9,454 nucleotides of DNA from an uncultured Thermoanaerobacterales bacterium (GCA_949840475.1 CATKXA010000033.1:1-9454); one strand, 5' to 3'. Numbered from the stretch's first letter, positions 1 through 6,385 are shown. Made by a program: numbers and translations. Notes: generated by a model from the letters alone, not told the origin.

Positions 1-1
1 T

Positions 2-76
2 GGTGGCGGTGCAACTTTGAAATTTTTAGAGGGTGCAACTTTACCCGGGGTAGAAATGTTAGAAGATAAGAAATAA
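2..76 (+). CDS. pgk: Phosphoglycerate kinase, C-terminal fragment (5' end outside window)
   Basis: Only the last 24 codons and the TAA stop are present. The peptide reads GGGATLKFLEGATLPGVEML and ends EDKK. This matches the conserved PGK C-terminus, where a Gly-Gly-Gly-(A/S)-(S/T) loop near the nucleotide phosphates is followed by a Leu-Glu-Phe-Leu-Glu-Gly-like helix and a Leu-Pro-Gly-Val turn. PGK transfers phosphate from 1,3-bisphosphoglycerate to ADP in glycolysis. The assignment is supported by tpiA starting 9 nt after the stop, since pgk-tpiA is a very common glycolytic gene order. The stop codon overlaps the tpiA ribosome-binding site, which suggests co-transcription and translational coupling. 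The identity rests on a short stretch, but the motif and the neighbour agree. Confidence 0.88.
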   Translation, partial: GGGATLKFLEGATLPGVEMLEDKK

Positions 77-85
77 GGATAAAAT

Positions 86-811
86 ATGGAAAAATTAATT
101 GTAGCCAATTTTAAACTTAATAAGACTATAGCTGAGTCTATAGACTATGCTAAAAAACTTAGGCCATTGCTTAAAAAATGTAAAAATAAAGTTGTTGTTT
201 GCCCATCTTTTATCTCTATAGAAAGCATGGTAAACAGCTTAAAAGGGTCTAACATCGAAATTGGAGCTCAAGACTGTGCTTTTGCTGAAAATGGGGCTTA
301 TACTGGAGAAGTAAGTGCTAAGATGCTTGCTTACGCTGGTGTTAAGTATGTAATACTTGGACATAGCGAAAGACGTGAATACTTTAATGAAACTTGCCTT
401 ACTATAAATGAAAAGATTTTGCAAGCACAAAAGTACAACCTAATACCAATAGTCTGCATTTCAGACGATGGCGGGGCAGGCTATAAAAAGAATATTAAAA
501 AAGAATTGATGCTAATGCTTGCTGGTATTGAAAAGGAATGTTACATTGCTTTTGAGCCTAAATCAGCGATTGGAACAGGCAATGAAATGGAGCTAAAAAA
601 AGTTCAGAGCATTGTTAGACTTATAAAGAGTGAAAGCGAAAGTATACTTGGCAGTGAATTAAAAGTGCTTTATGGTGGAAGTATTACTAAACAGTTATCA
701 AGCGAATACCTAGCTTGTGAAACCATAGATGGTTTGTTAATTGGCGGAGCATGTTTAAATGTAGACGACTTTGCTCAGATAGCAACAAACTCCAATATTG
801 ACAAAGCATAA
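86..811 (+). CDS. tpiA: Triosephosphate isomerase
   Basis: Interconverts dihydroxyacetone phosphate and glyceraldehyde 3-phosphate in cytoplasmic glycolysis. The 241-residue product carries the TIM signatures in order: VANFKLN with Asn8 and catalytic Lys10, HSERR with electrophilic His93 and Glu95, the catalytic base Glu157 followed by AIGTG, then VLYGGSI (195-200) and GLLIGGACL near the C-terminus for phosphate binding. An AAGGA ribosome site at 75-79 precedes the ATG and overlaps the pgk stop. Length is slightly below the usual ~250, mostly because the segment after IVCI (about residues 122-150) is short. Two normally near-invariant stretches differ. The loop-6 hinge usually reads Glu-Pro-Val-Trp but is Glu-Pro-Lys-Ser here (157-160), and the Cys-x-Gly-Glu motif is Cys-Ile-Ser-Asp. 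All catalytic residues remain, so it is probably active, but it is a divergent member. Confidence 0.95.
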   Translation: MEKLIVANFKLNKTIAESIDYAKKLRPLLKKCKNKVVVCPSFISIESMVNSLKGSNIEIGAQDCAFAENGAYTGEVSAKMLAYAGVKYVILGHSERREYFNETCLTINEKILQAQKYNLIPIVCISDDGGAGYKKNIKKELMLMLAGIEKECYIAFEPKSAIGTGNEMELKKVQSIVRLIKSESESILGSELKVLYGGSITKQLSSEYLACETIDGLLIGGACLNVDDFAQIATNSNIDKA

Positions 812-845
812 GTTATTTGATACAATAACAGCAAGGGAAAAATAC

Positions 846-1070
846 ATGCAATTTTTGTTAAATCTAAACTTAATACTAGCCCAAACACAGCAAGAACGTA
901 ATCTTACTATTTTGTATGTGTCATTATTTGTCTTGCTAGTATTCATGTTATTTTTGGATACAAGGGAAGCTAAAAAATTTGTTGGTGGCAATAAGATTTT
1001 GGCAAAAATTATACTATTTATGCTAATTATAGCGATAATAGTTTTGGCAGTGCTATATTTTGTTTTATAA
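846..1070 (+). CDS. Small two-helix membrane protein, unknown function
   Basis: I do not recognise this family. The chosen ATG gives 74 residues and has an AAGGGA ribosome site at 833-838, 7 nt upstream. An in-frame ATG at 798 would add 16 residues and overlap tpiA, but it has no ribosome site. The N-terminal ~16 residues are hydrophobic/amphipathic. A first membrane segment spans about residues 20-37, a short charged loop follows (DTREAKKFVGGNK, 38-50), and a second membrane segment spans about 51-73 and ends the protein. By the positive-inside tendency the loop, which holds four basic residues, is probably cytoplasmic. The gene follows tpiA without a terminator, so it is likely transcribed with the glycolytic operon. 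It sits just before the secG promoter. No function can be inferred. Confidence 0.7.
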   Translation: MQFLLNLNLILAQTQQERNLTILYVSLFVLLVFMLFLDTREAKKFVGGNKILAKIILFMLIIAIIVLAVLYFVL

Positions 1071-1080
1071 CAAAATCAAA

Positions 1081-1099
1081 TCGCTTGCGAGCGAGCAAG
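1081..1099 (+). repeat. Overlapping short inverted repeats at the secG promoter
   Basis: Two alternative 5-bp hairpins share bases: TCGCT/AGCGA (1081-1085 with 1090-1094) and CTTGC/GCAAG (1084-1088 with 1095-1099). This locally GC-rich patch covers the -35 of the secG promoter. It could be a weak terminator for the upstream operon or an operator, but there is no good T-run, so the role is unproven. Confidence 0.3.
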
Positions 1100-1114
1100 G
1101 CTTTATGATATAAT
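1085..1114 (+). promoter_or_regulatory. Predicted sigma-A promoter for secG
   Basis: A TTGCGA -35-like element at 1085-1090 and a perfect TATAAT at 1109-1114 are separated by 18 nt. The expected start of transcription is near 1121, giving a leader of about 15 nt that contains the GGAGG ribosome site at 1126-1130. It separates secG from the glycolytic operon. Confidence 0.65.
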
Positions 1115-1135
1115 ACGCTCGTTTTGGAGGAATAT

Positions 1136-1474
1136 ATGTTTAAGTTATCTAACCTTTCTAATTTTATGCTCACTAGTTCAGACAACGCTGCTGTGCCAGC
1201 ATGGGTTGTAAATTCATTTCCTATTATTAAAATAGTGCTAGCAGTATTAATTTGCATTTGTGCAATTTTTATGATAGTTGTAGTTCTTGCTCAAAAGACT
1301 GAGGCTGGTGGCGGAACTAATGCTATTACTGGTCAAGCAGATACTTTTTACAATCGTAACAAAGGTCAATCTTTACAAGGCAAAGTTAAAAAGTGGACAA
1401 TTATTGATGCAGTTATACTTATGGTACTTTGCGTTGCATTCTTAATCTTCAACTCAATATATCGTGGTTATTAA
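1136..1474 (+). CDS. secG: Preprotein translocase subunit SecG
   Basis: SecG is the small accessory subunit of the SecYEG channel. It assists SecA-driven protein export and is not strictly essential in many species. The 112-residue product has two membrane segments (about 29-52 and 88-107). They are separated by the characteristic Gly-rich loop: VVVLAQKTEAGGGTNAITGQ, then ADTFYNRNKG, close to the Clostridial pattern of a Gly-rich stretch followed by an 'aromatic-x-x-x-x-Lys-Gly' turn. The ATG at 1136 is chosen because GGAGG (1126-1130) lies 5 nt upstream; an in-frame TTG at 1124 overlaps that ribosome site and is rejected. The N-terminal extension of about 28 residues before the first helix is longer than in typical ~75-residue SecG. 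It has its own promoter and terminator and so is monocistronic. Confidence 0.88.
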   Translation: MFKLSNLSNFMLTSSDNAAVPAWVVNSFPIIKIVLAVLICICAIFMIVVVLAQKTEAGGGTNAITGQADTFYNRNKGQSLQGKVKKWTIIDAVILMVLCVAFLIFNSIYRGY

Positions 1475-1501
1475 AAATTGGGCAATCGCCCAATTTTTTT
1501 T
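1473..1501 (+). terminator. Rho-independent terminator after secG
   Basis: The stem TTGGGC/GCCCAA (1478-1483 with 1488-1493) has a 4-nt AATC loop. It is extended by A5 on the left pairing with the following T-run (1494-1501). It begins at the secG stop codon. Confidence 0.93.
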
Positions 1502-1555
1502 GTATACTTTTTAAATTTTTGCAAATACTATATGTAATAAAAGTAGGAGGGGCAT

Positions 1556-1789
1556 ATGGTAGTTGCAAATATTGTTGCACTTTCAATTATGATTTTTGGG
1601 TGCATTAACTGGTTCTTGGTTGGCGTATTTTCTTGGAACTTTGTAACATGGATTTTTGGTGTTGGCGTAGTTACAAGAATACTTTATGCGATTGTTGGTC
1701 TTGCTGGTCTTTGGATGCTTATTCAGCTTATCGTTAGACGTACCAAACTTTTTTCTAAACAAGATGGTATTAAGAAAGTTAAGGACTAA
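1556..1789 (+). CDS. DUF378 family small membrane protein (YuzA-like)
   Basis: The 77-residue product matches the DUF378 pattern: an N-terminal helix ending in FGCINWFLVGVFSW (about residues 14-27), then a region ending in TRILYAIVGLAGLWML (about 41-56) with the typical Arg-Ile-x-Tyr-x-x-Val-Gly-Leu-Ala-Gly motif. The C-terminal ~17 residues are basic and presumably cytoplasmic. Two to three membrane segments are expected. The family is widespread in Bacillota and has no established biochemical function. The ribosome site TAGGAGGGG (1544-1552) is very strong and supports the ATG at 1556. It lies between two terminators, so it is transcribed alone; the A/T-rich 1502-1543 stretch must hold its promoter, but I cannot place a convincing -35/-10 pair. 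Confidence 0.85.
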   Translation: MVVANIVALSIMIFGCINWFLVGVFSWNFVTWIFGVGVVTRILYAIVGLAGLWMLIQLIVRRTKLFSKQDGIKKVKD

Positions 1790-1800
1790 TTGCTAGGATT

Positions 1801-1833
1801 AAAAAAAAGAGCTTTTTAAAAGCTCTTTTATTA
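1801..1833 (+). terminator. Rho-independent terminator after the DUF378 gene
   Basis: The stem AAAAGAGCTTT/AAAGCTCTTTT (1805-1815 with 1819-1829) has a TTA loop and is flanked by an A-run on the left and T-rich sequence on the right. The symmetry could let it work in both directions, but both flanking genes are on the plus strand. Confidence 0.9.
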
Positions 1834-1841
1834 ATTTTGTT

Positions 1842-1869
1842 TTGAAAAAGACTAGTTATGGTATATAAT
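1842..1869 (+). promoter_or_regulatory. Predicted sigma-A promoter for pepF-gmk
   Basis: TTGAAA (1842-1847) and TATAAT (1864-1869) are 16 nt apart. Transcription is expected to start near 1876, leaving a leader of only about 11 nt that starts at or just inside the AGGAG ribosome site (1876-1880). It lies directly after the DUF378 terminator. Confidence 0.65.
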
Positions 1870-1886
1870 ATCTTTAGGAGTAATTT

Positions 1887-3647
1887 ATGGAAAACTTAAC
1901 ACTAGATTGGGATTTAACTCAACTTTTTAAGGATGAAGCTGAGGTTTTGAAAGAATTTGAAGAAATTTCTAAACTATATGAAAACTTATCAAACTTTGAC
2001 GGCAAACTTATTACTAAAGATGAAGTTCTTGAGTTTTATAACTTTAGAAAAACTCTCCTTGAAAAAGAAATTGTTTTTGAAAGCTATTTATTTTTTAGAA
2101 ATTCGCTTAACGGCAAAGATTCGTTCGCCAGAGAAATGATGGAGAAGTTGTCTTACTTATCTGAAAAGTATATAACAATTAGAAGCAAGCTTTCTAAGCA
2201 AGTAAAAAACCATAAAAATTCAGTTTTAAAGCAATGGGCAAAAGATGCTGACTTTAAAGATTATAGTATCATCTTTAATGACATGCCAATAGAAAAAAAA
2301 CATGACTTGCCTTTGAATGTGGAGATAGCATTAAACAAATATCCTAGTGATAACGGCTTTAGTGAGGCCTTTGATTTTCTTAGTGATGTAGAGCTTGATT
2401 TTGGCGAGATTGAGGTCGATAAAACCAAACAAAAAGTCACACATGCGTCTTATTCTAAGTTTATAAGGCATAAGGACCAAAAGGTAAGATTGGCTGCTTT
2501 TAAGGCTATGAATGGGGCTTATAAAAAGTTTAATTATACCATTGGTACGCTTTATTTGAATAATATAAAGACATATGCTTATTATAGCGAGATATATAAG
2601 TATAAATCTTTGCTAGAGAAAAAATGTATGGCAGAGAAGAGCAATGAAAAAGTGCTTAAGACTTTAATAAGCTCAACGCATAAGAATTTGCAAGTATTTT
2701 ATGATTATCAAAAGTTAAAGCAAAAGTACTTGAAGCTTAAAGATTTTTATTACATTGACAATTATGTTGATGTTGCTAAAATTGAAACAAAGTTTGACTA
2801 TAATAAAGCAACAGATTTAGTTGTCAACGCTTTAAGTGTGCTTGGTGAAGACTATATAAAACATATAAAAGAAGCATTAACGAGTGGCTGGGTGGACGTA
2901 TATGAAAAGCCAGCAAAAACTAGTGGTGGCTTTAACCTTGGCGTTTATGGCAAGCACCCATATGTATTATTGAACTTTGCAGACAACTATACGGACGTTG
3001 GCACGCTTGCACATGAGCTAGGTCACGCGATGCATAGTCATTATGCAGAAACTAATCAGCCAATAACAAAGAGCGACACGCCAATATTCATTGCAGAAGT
3101 TGCAAGTATTGTAAACGAGAGATTGTTGCATAGTTATATGAGTAGCATTGCAAAAACAAAGGCAGAAAAATTGTTTCTTGTGCATGAATTCATATTCAAC
3201 TTTTACGCAACAGTATTTAGGCAGACTATGTTTGCTGAATTTGAACACTTTGCAATTACAACAGTTGAGAGCAAAAAACCATTACTTGTTGAAGACTTAA
3301 ACAAGAAGTATGAAGAGCTTCAAGCTTTATATTTTGGCAAAGATGCTAAAAGCGTTGAAGAAGCAAAGTTTGAATGGAGCAGAATTCCACATTTTTATAG
3401 GCCGTATTATGTTTATAAATATGCAACTGGGTTTATTGCTGCGTCTATTATTGCTGACAAAATTTTAAATGAGGGAGAACCTTATGTTAAAAAGTATTTA
3501 GAGTTTTTGTCTTCTGGTTCTAGCGAAGCTCCGCTTGTGCAGTTAAGCAAGCTCGGAGTTGATTTAACAAAAGAAAGCACCATCGACTATGGGTTTAAAC
3601 TATTAGAAAAATATGTCAAAGAATTTGAGAAGCTTACAAAGGAGTAA
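1887..3647 (+). CDS. pepF: M3-family zinc oligoendopeptidase (oligoendopeptidase F type)
   Basis: A cytoplasmic zinc metallopeptidase that cleaves short peptides, usually in peptide turnover. At 586 residues it is the normal PepF length (~600). The zinc site is clear: HELGH at His376-Glu377-His380 within LAHELGHAMHSHYA, and the third ligand Glu404 in IFIAEVASIVNE. Downstream, the C-terminal motif HFYRPYYVYKYATGF (502-516) matches the conserved Tyr-rich substrate-binding loop of PepF. The N-terminal half (about 1-200) is a charged all-helical region typical of the family's lid. AGGAG at 1876-1880 sits 6 nt before the ATG. No signal peptide is present. It is first in an operon with the guanylate kinase gene 2 nt after its stop. 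PepF is the closest match; M3 members that differ in substrate range cannot be separated from sequence alone. Confidence 0.94.
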   Translation: MENLTLDWDLTQLFKDEAEVLKEFEEISKLYENLSNFDGKLITKDEVLEFYNFRKTLLEKEIVFESYLFFRNSLNGKDSFAREMMEKLSYLSEKYITIRSKLSKQVKNHKNSVLKQWAKDADFKDYSIIFNDMPIEKKHDLPLNVEIALNKYPSDNGFSEAFDFLSDVELDFGEIEVDKTKQKVTHASYSKFIRHKDQKVRLAAFKAMNGAYKKFNYTIGTLYLNNIKTYAYYSEIYKYKSLLEKKCMAEKSNEKVLKTLISSTHKNLQVFYDYQKLKQKYLKLKDFYYIDNYVDVAKIETKFDYNKATDLVVNALSVLGEDYIKHIKEALTSGWVDVYEKPAKTSGGFNLGVYGKHPYVLLNFADNYTDVGTLAHELGHAMHSHYAETNQPITKSDTPIFIAEVASIVNERLLHSYMSSIAKTKAEKLFLVHEFIFNFYATVFRQTMFAEFEHFAITTVESKKPLLVEDLNKKYEELQALYFGKDAKSVEEAKFEWSRIPHFYRPYYVYKYATGFIAASIIADKILNEGEPYVKKYLEFLSSGSSEAPLVQLSKLGVDLTKESTIDYGFKLLEKYVKEFEKLTKE

Positions 3648-3649
3648 AT

Positions 3650-4258
3650 ATGTTTATAGTAATTTCTGGACCATCTGGAGCGGGCAAGACGCCAATAATC
3701 TATAGAATGCTAGAGGTTTTTCCAAACCTTAGAAGAATACAATCCTATACCACTCGTAAAAACCGAGAGAGGGAAGTTGAAGGCACATATATTTATTTGA
3801 CAGCATCTCAGTTTGAAGACAAAATCAAAAAAGGCTTTTTCTTGGAATACAACAAAGTCCATAAAGACCAGCAGTATTATGGAACTGGGTTAGACTCGTA
3901 CAAAAGTGCGGTTGACAATGGCTATGTTGCAATCAAGGATATAGATGTTGACAGTTACAAACAAATCAAGCAAAAAGGTCTTGATGTTATAGGTGTATAT
4001 ATCACTGTTAAAAATAGAAGCATTTTGTTTGATAGACTTAGAGAAAGAGGTGAAAGTGAGCATACTATCAATCTAAGGCTTACGGATAGAGTGGACTATG
4101 AGAACGCACAAAAGCAATATTATGATTATGTTGTTTACACTGACAATTATGAAGACGCTTGTAAACAAATGGAAAAGATTGTTGATACTGAATTTAAAAA
4201 ACGTGCAATAAAAGTGAAAAAATATAAAGGGAAATTTAAAACAGAGCATATGTTTTAA
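3650..4258 (+). CDS. gmk: Guanylate kinase (possibly a paralogue)
   Basis: Phosphorylates GMP to GDP with ATP in nucleotide salvage. The 202-residue product shows the P-loop SGPSGAGKT (about residues 6-14), the guanylate-kinase signature SYTTRKNREREVEGTYIY (GMP-binding Ser and Arg residues), GFFLEY then YYGT (GMP-binding Glu and Tyr), the IKDIDVDS strand with its conserved Asp pair, and the lid Arg residues in RLRERGES and RLTDRVDYE. Two small deviations are Pro after GKT and Ser in place of the usual Gly after DID. The ribosome site AAAGGAG (3638-3644) lies in the final codons of pepF, so translation is probably coupled. In most Bacillota gmk sits with remA and rpoZ. Its position behind pepF may mean relocation or a second, Gmk-like kinase. 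Confidence 0.88.
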   Translation: MFIVISGPSGAGKTPIIYRMLEVFPNLRRIQSYTTRKNREREVEGTYIYLTASQFEDKIKKGFFLEYNKVHKDQQYYGTGLDSYKSAVDNGYVAIKDIDVDSYKQIKQKGLDVIGVYITVKNRSILFDRLRERGESEHTINLRLTDRVDYENAQKQYYDYVVYTDNYEDACKQMEKIVDTEFKKRAIKVKKYKGKFKTEHMF

Positions 4259-4262
4259 AGCA

Positions 4263-4291
4263 AAAACTCCACTACTAAGTAGTGGAGTTTT
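4263..4291. terminator. Bidirectional terminator between gmk and the DUF1836 gene
   Basis: A perfect 13-bp stem (4263-4275 with 4279-4291, core ACTCCACTAC/GTAGTGGAGT) has a 3-nt loop. It carries A-runs on one side and T-runs on the other, so it works in both directions. It serves convergent genes. The stop codon (TAG) and the last codons of the minus-strand gene are inside the hairpin. Confidence 0.92.
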
Positions 4292-4814
4292 CTATTATTT
4301 GCATTTTGATTAATGTTTGTGCGTAGAGCTTATTTGCGATAGATAATGCTGTGTGCTCTAGCGTGGTGGTTATTGTTTCTTTGTTGATTTTACTAGTGAT
4401 TGGTTTTAAACTGGCACAATTTTTAAGTTCATTTTCAAGACAATTACAAAATGCTTCGTAAGCTGTTCTTTCGTCGCTAAAGCGTATTTGAAGTGCTATA
4501 AAAGCCTTTGCTTCTTCGAGTGAGAATATTTGTTTTAAAAAGAACACTGCGAAGATATAAGCTATATGGCGTTTGTTATATTTTTTGCCAAGCGGAGCTG
4601 GTACCAAACCACTCTTAACATAGTTGTTTATCATTGAAGGAGTTATAAAGTTTTGCTCGTTACTATAAGGGAATATAGAAAAGTACTTCTTTACATAAAT
4701 TATTACTTGGTCCATATATAGGTCCAAATCTGGTATTTCATTTATGCGTGGAAGTGCGTAACTTGCAAGCTTTGTTTTATATTGTTCAATATTCTCCATA
4801 ATGCTTTTTTCCAT
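4275..4814 (-). CDS. DUF1836 family protein, probable regulator
   Basis: The 179-residue product matches DUF1836, a Bacillota family annotated only as 'unknown function' with a helix-turn-helix-like N-terminal part. The recognisable block is LPRINEIPDLDLYMDQVIIYV (about 21-41), then FITPSMINNYVKSGLVPAPLGKKYNKRHIAYIF (about 56-88), which resembles a MerR-type winged helix (Ser/Thr-x-x-Met-Ile-x-x-Tyr-x-Lys-x-Gly-Leu-(V/I)-Pro). A helical C-terminal region includes FLKQIFSLEEAKAF. Activity as a transcription factor is inference. It is divergent from degV and convergent with gmk. ATG at 4814 has no good ribosome site and the predicted promoter leaves only about 5 nt of leader. A second in-frame ATG at 4799 (Met6) is therefore a real alternative; conserved sequence begins after both. 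Confidence 0.82.
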   Translation of the reverse strand: MEKSIMENIEQYKTKLASYALPRINEIPDLDLYMDQVIIYVKKYFSIFPYSNEQNFITPSMINNYVKSGLVPAPLGKKYNKRHIAYIFAVFFLKQIFSLEEAKAFIALQIRFSDERTAYEAFCNCLENELKNCASLKPITSKINKETITTTLEHTALSIANKLYAQTLIKMQIIENSTT

Positions 4815-4825
4815 AATTTAGCTTT

Positions 4826-4854
4826 ATTTTAACACATTATTTTATAACATGCAA
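4826..4854 (-). promoter_or_regulatory. Predicted promoter for the DUF1836 gene (extended -10)
   Basis: On the minus strand TTGCAT (4849-4854) is followed after exactly 17 nt by TAAAAT (4826-4831), preceded by TGT to form an extended -10. The 10-mer GTGTTAAAAT recurs in the promoter at 6357-6385. Transcription should start near 4819. Confidence 0.6.
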
Positions 4855-4871
4855 ATTTTTTACATTATTAG

Positions 4872-4900
4872 TTGACTTAGCTTTGAATATTGTATAAAAT
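4872..4900 (+). promoter_or_regulatory. Predicted sigma-A promoter for degV
   Basis: TTGACT (4872-4877) is followed by a -10 of TATAAAAT at 4893-4900; using TAAAAT (4895-4900) the spacing is 17 nt. The leader is about 45 nt and very AT-rich. It contains a 7-bp inverted repeat (ATAATTT 4921-4927 / AAATTAT 4935-4941) that touches the AGGAG ribosome site at 4942-4946. In so AT-rich a region the repeat may be chance. Confidence 0.6.
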
Positions 4901-4953
4901 AGTTTTTAATACTAGATTACATAATTTTAATAATAAATTATAGGAGAATTTTT

Positions 4954-5811
4954 ATGAGTATTATTTTATCTGTAGAAGATACATGTGATATCCCATTTGA
5001 AAAACTTGATAAAATGAATGTTAAGCACATTTCCTTAACATATAGAAACGAAACAACAGGAGATGAAAATCCCAATTTAACACTTGTTGAATTTTATGAC
5101 CAAATTAGAAAGGGCAATGTTTTCAAAACAAGCCTTATTAACCAATATGAGTTTGAAGAATATTTTAGAGAACTTGTAAAGAACGGAGATGACGTTTTAC
5201 ACTTAGCGTTTACTGGTGCACTTAGTGGTACTTGTAAATGTGCAATGGACGCGAGTGAAGTTATAAATAAAGAGGGTAAAGGCAAGGTTAAGGTTGTAGA
5301 TACTTTAACTGGTTCTGGAGCTCAAGCAATAATTCTACTTGAAACAATTGAGAGAATGCAAGCTAATGCATCGCTTGAAGAACTTGCAAACTTTGCCGAA
5401 GAGTTCAAAAGTCATGTTGCGTTATTATTTACTCCAGAAGATATGAAAACACTATCTGCAAGTGGAAGATTATCAAAAATAACTGCACTACTTGGTACTA
5501 TCCTTAATATTAAACCAATTATTTATTGTAATGATGAAGGTAAGTTTTCTGTAAAGCAAAAGGTTATGTCAAGAAAGAAAGCACTTCAAAGAATAGTTGA
5601 GCTCTTTAAAGAAATGTATAATGGTCAAAGCAAACATGTATATATTTTGCATGGCGACAAACTAGTTGATGCTGAGTACATTAAGTCTGAAATTGAAAGC
5701 GATCCTAAATATAAAGATGTTGAGTTCCATGTTGAGTTTTTAGGCAAGATTGTCGGTGCACATGGTGGCCCAGGCAATATTTGTATCTGCTTTAGTTCTG
5801 AGCAAAGATAA
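4954..5811 (+). CDS. degV: DegV/FakB family fatty-acid-binding protein
   Basis: DegV-fold proteins bind one long-chain fatty acid. In Bacillota the FakB members present it to the kinase FakA for phosphorylation and use in membrane lipid synthesis. The 285-residue product has the family's ligand residues in order: FKTS (Thr59-Ser60), TGALSGTCKCA with Ser91 in the SGT loop, ASGRLSK with Arg172, IKPIIYC (186-192), and the C-terminal IVGAHGGPGN with His270, which binds the fatty-acid carboxylate together with the Thr and Ser. Length is typical (~280). AGGAG at 4942-4946 is 7 nt from the ATG. It has its own promoter and terminator and is divergent from the DUF1836 gene. No fakA is nearby. Whether it works as a true FakB or another DegV paralogue cannot be told here. 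Confidence 0.92.
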   Translation: MSIILSVEDTCDIPFEKLDKMNVKHISLTYRNETTGDENPNLTLVEFYDQIRKGNVFKTSLINQYEFEEYFRELVKNGDDVLHLAFTGALSGTCKCAMDASEVINKEGKGKVKVVDTLTGSGAQAIILLETIERMQANASLEELANFAEEFKSHVALLFTPEDMKTLSASGRLSKITALLGTILNIKPIIYCNDEGKFSVKQKVMSRKKALQRIVELFKEMYNGQSKHVYILHGDKLVDAEYIKSEIESDPKYKDVEFHVEFLGKIVGAHGGPGNICICFSSEQR

Positions 5812-5836
5812 AAAAATCCCTTATAGGGATTTTTTT
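5810..5836 (+). terminator. Rho-independent terminator after degV
   Basis: The stem ATCCCT/AGGGAT (5816-5821 with 5825-5830) is extended by A6/T6 pairs to 12 bp, with a TAT loop and a T7 run. It overlaps the degV stop codon. Confidence 0.92.
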
Positions 5837-5838
5837 AG

Positions 5839-5844
5839 TATAAT
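5839..5844 (+). promoter_or_regulatory. Possible -10 element for the gene at 5884
   Basis: TATAAT follows directly after the degV terminator. No convincing -35 lies 16-18 nt upstream, since that region is the terminator stem. The leader would be about 33 nt and includes AGAGGTGG (5872-5879). Confidence 0.35.
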
Positions 5845-5883
5845 AGTATTTTTTTTGCAGACACTACACCTAGAGGTGGTATA

Positions 5884-6354
5884 ATGTTAGCAGTAAAAAT
5901 ACTTATGTCATTAATTTTGTTATTTAGTGGAGGAATGGAGCGAGTGGAAAGATTAACAGATACTTTTAGAGAGGCAACAAGTGTAATTGTTAGTGTTGAG
6001 GATATGAAAACAGAGTATGAAAAGGGCGATGATAAGTACCAAAAGATTATTGAAGCTCTTTATTTAGTTACAACAAATAGCCATGAGATGCCTGCATTTG
6101 GTGTTAGTATTGATAGCAAAACGCGAGAAGATATTAAAAGCGGCACATATATTGAGTTGATTTTTGACGACTTAAAATCTCATGAAGGAATGGATTATGA
6201 AGCTCTTTTGATTAAGGTTGAAAGAGATTGGTATGGCTTTAACTTGATTAGACGAGTTAATGGTAAATATGACGGCAGATGTTTTTATTTAAGTCTTGAC
6301 GGTTCAATGGATAAACTTGCTGACGCGATTGATGAGGTTTCTAAAAACAGTTAG
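5884..6354 (+). CDS. Hypothetical protein with hydrophobic N-terminus
   Basis: I do not recognise this 156-residue protein with confidence. Residues 1-16 (MLAVKILMSLILLFSG) form a short hydrophobic segment with one Lys, like a weak signal sequence or membrane anchor. No lipobox Cys follows and a clear peptidase site is not evident. The rest is soluble and mixed alpha/beta, with aromatic- and Arg-rich strands in the second half (ERDWYGFNLIRRVNG, then YDGRCFYLSLDGS) and an acidic C-terminal helix (DKLADAIDEVSKNS). The ATG at 5884 is supported by AGAGGTGG at 5872-5879. An internal ATG at 5935 (Met18) would remove the hydrophobic segment, but the GGAGG before it ends just 1 nt away, which is too close. 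No terminator follows; the next gene has its own promoter. Confidence 0.75.
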   Translation: MLAVKILMSLILLFSGGMERVERLTDTFREATSVIVSVEDMKTEYEKGDDKYQKIIEALYLVTTNSHEMPAFGVSIDSKTREDIKSGTYIELIFDDLKSHEGMDYEALLIKVERDWYGFNLIRRVNGKYDGRCFYLSLDGSMDKLADAIDEVSKNS

Positions 6355-6356
6355 TA

Positions 6357-6385
6357 TTGACTAATTATCCTTTTGGTGTTAAAAT
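6357..6385 (+). promoter_or_regulatory. Predicted promoter for the gene at 6412 (extended -10)
   Basis: TTGACT (6357-6362), a 17-nt spacer, and TAAAAT (6380-6385) preceded by TGT. It begins 2 nt after the upstream stop codon. The 10-mer GTGTTAAAAT (6376-6385) is identical to that of the DUF1836 promoter. The AAGAGGA ribosome site at 6399-6405 follows. Confidence 0.7.

Noticed and set aside
798..845. Longer start for the small membrane protein overlapping tpiA
   Set aside because: No ribosome site precedes 798, while the ATG at 846 has AAGGGA at proper distance.
755..991. Minus-strand frame across the tpiA end and the small membrane gene
   Set aside because: Antisense to two supported genes and without start signals.
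1124..1135. TTG start for secG
   Set aside because: It overlaps the GGAGG that serves the ATG at 1136.
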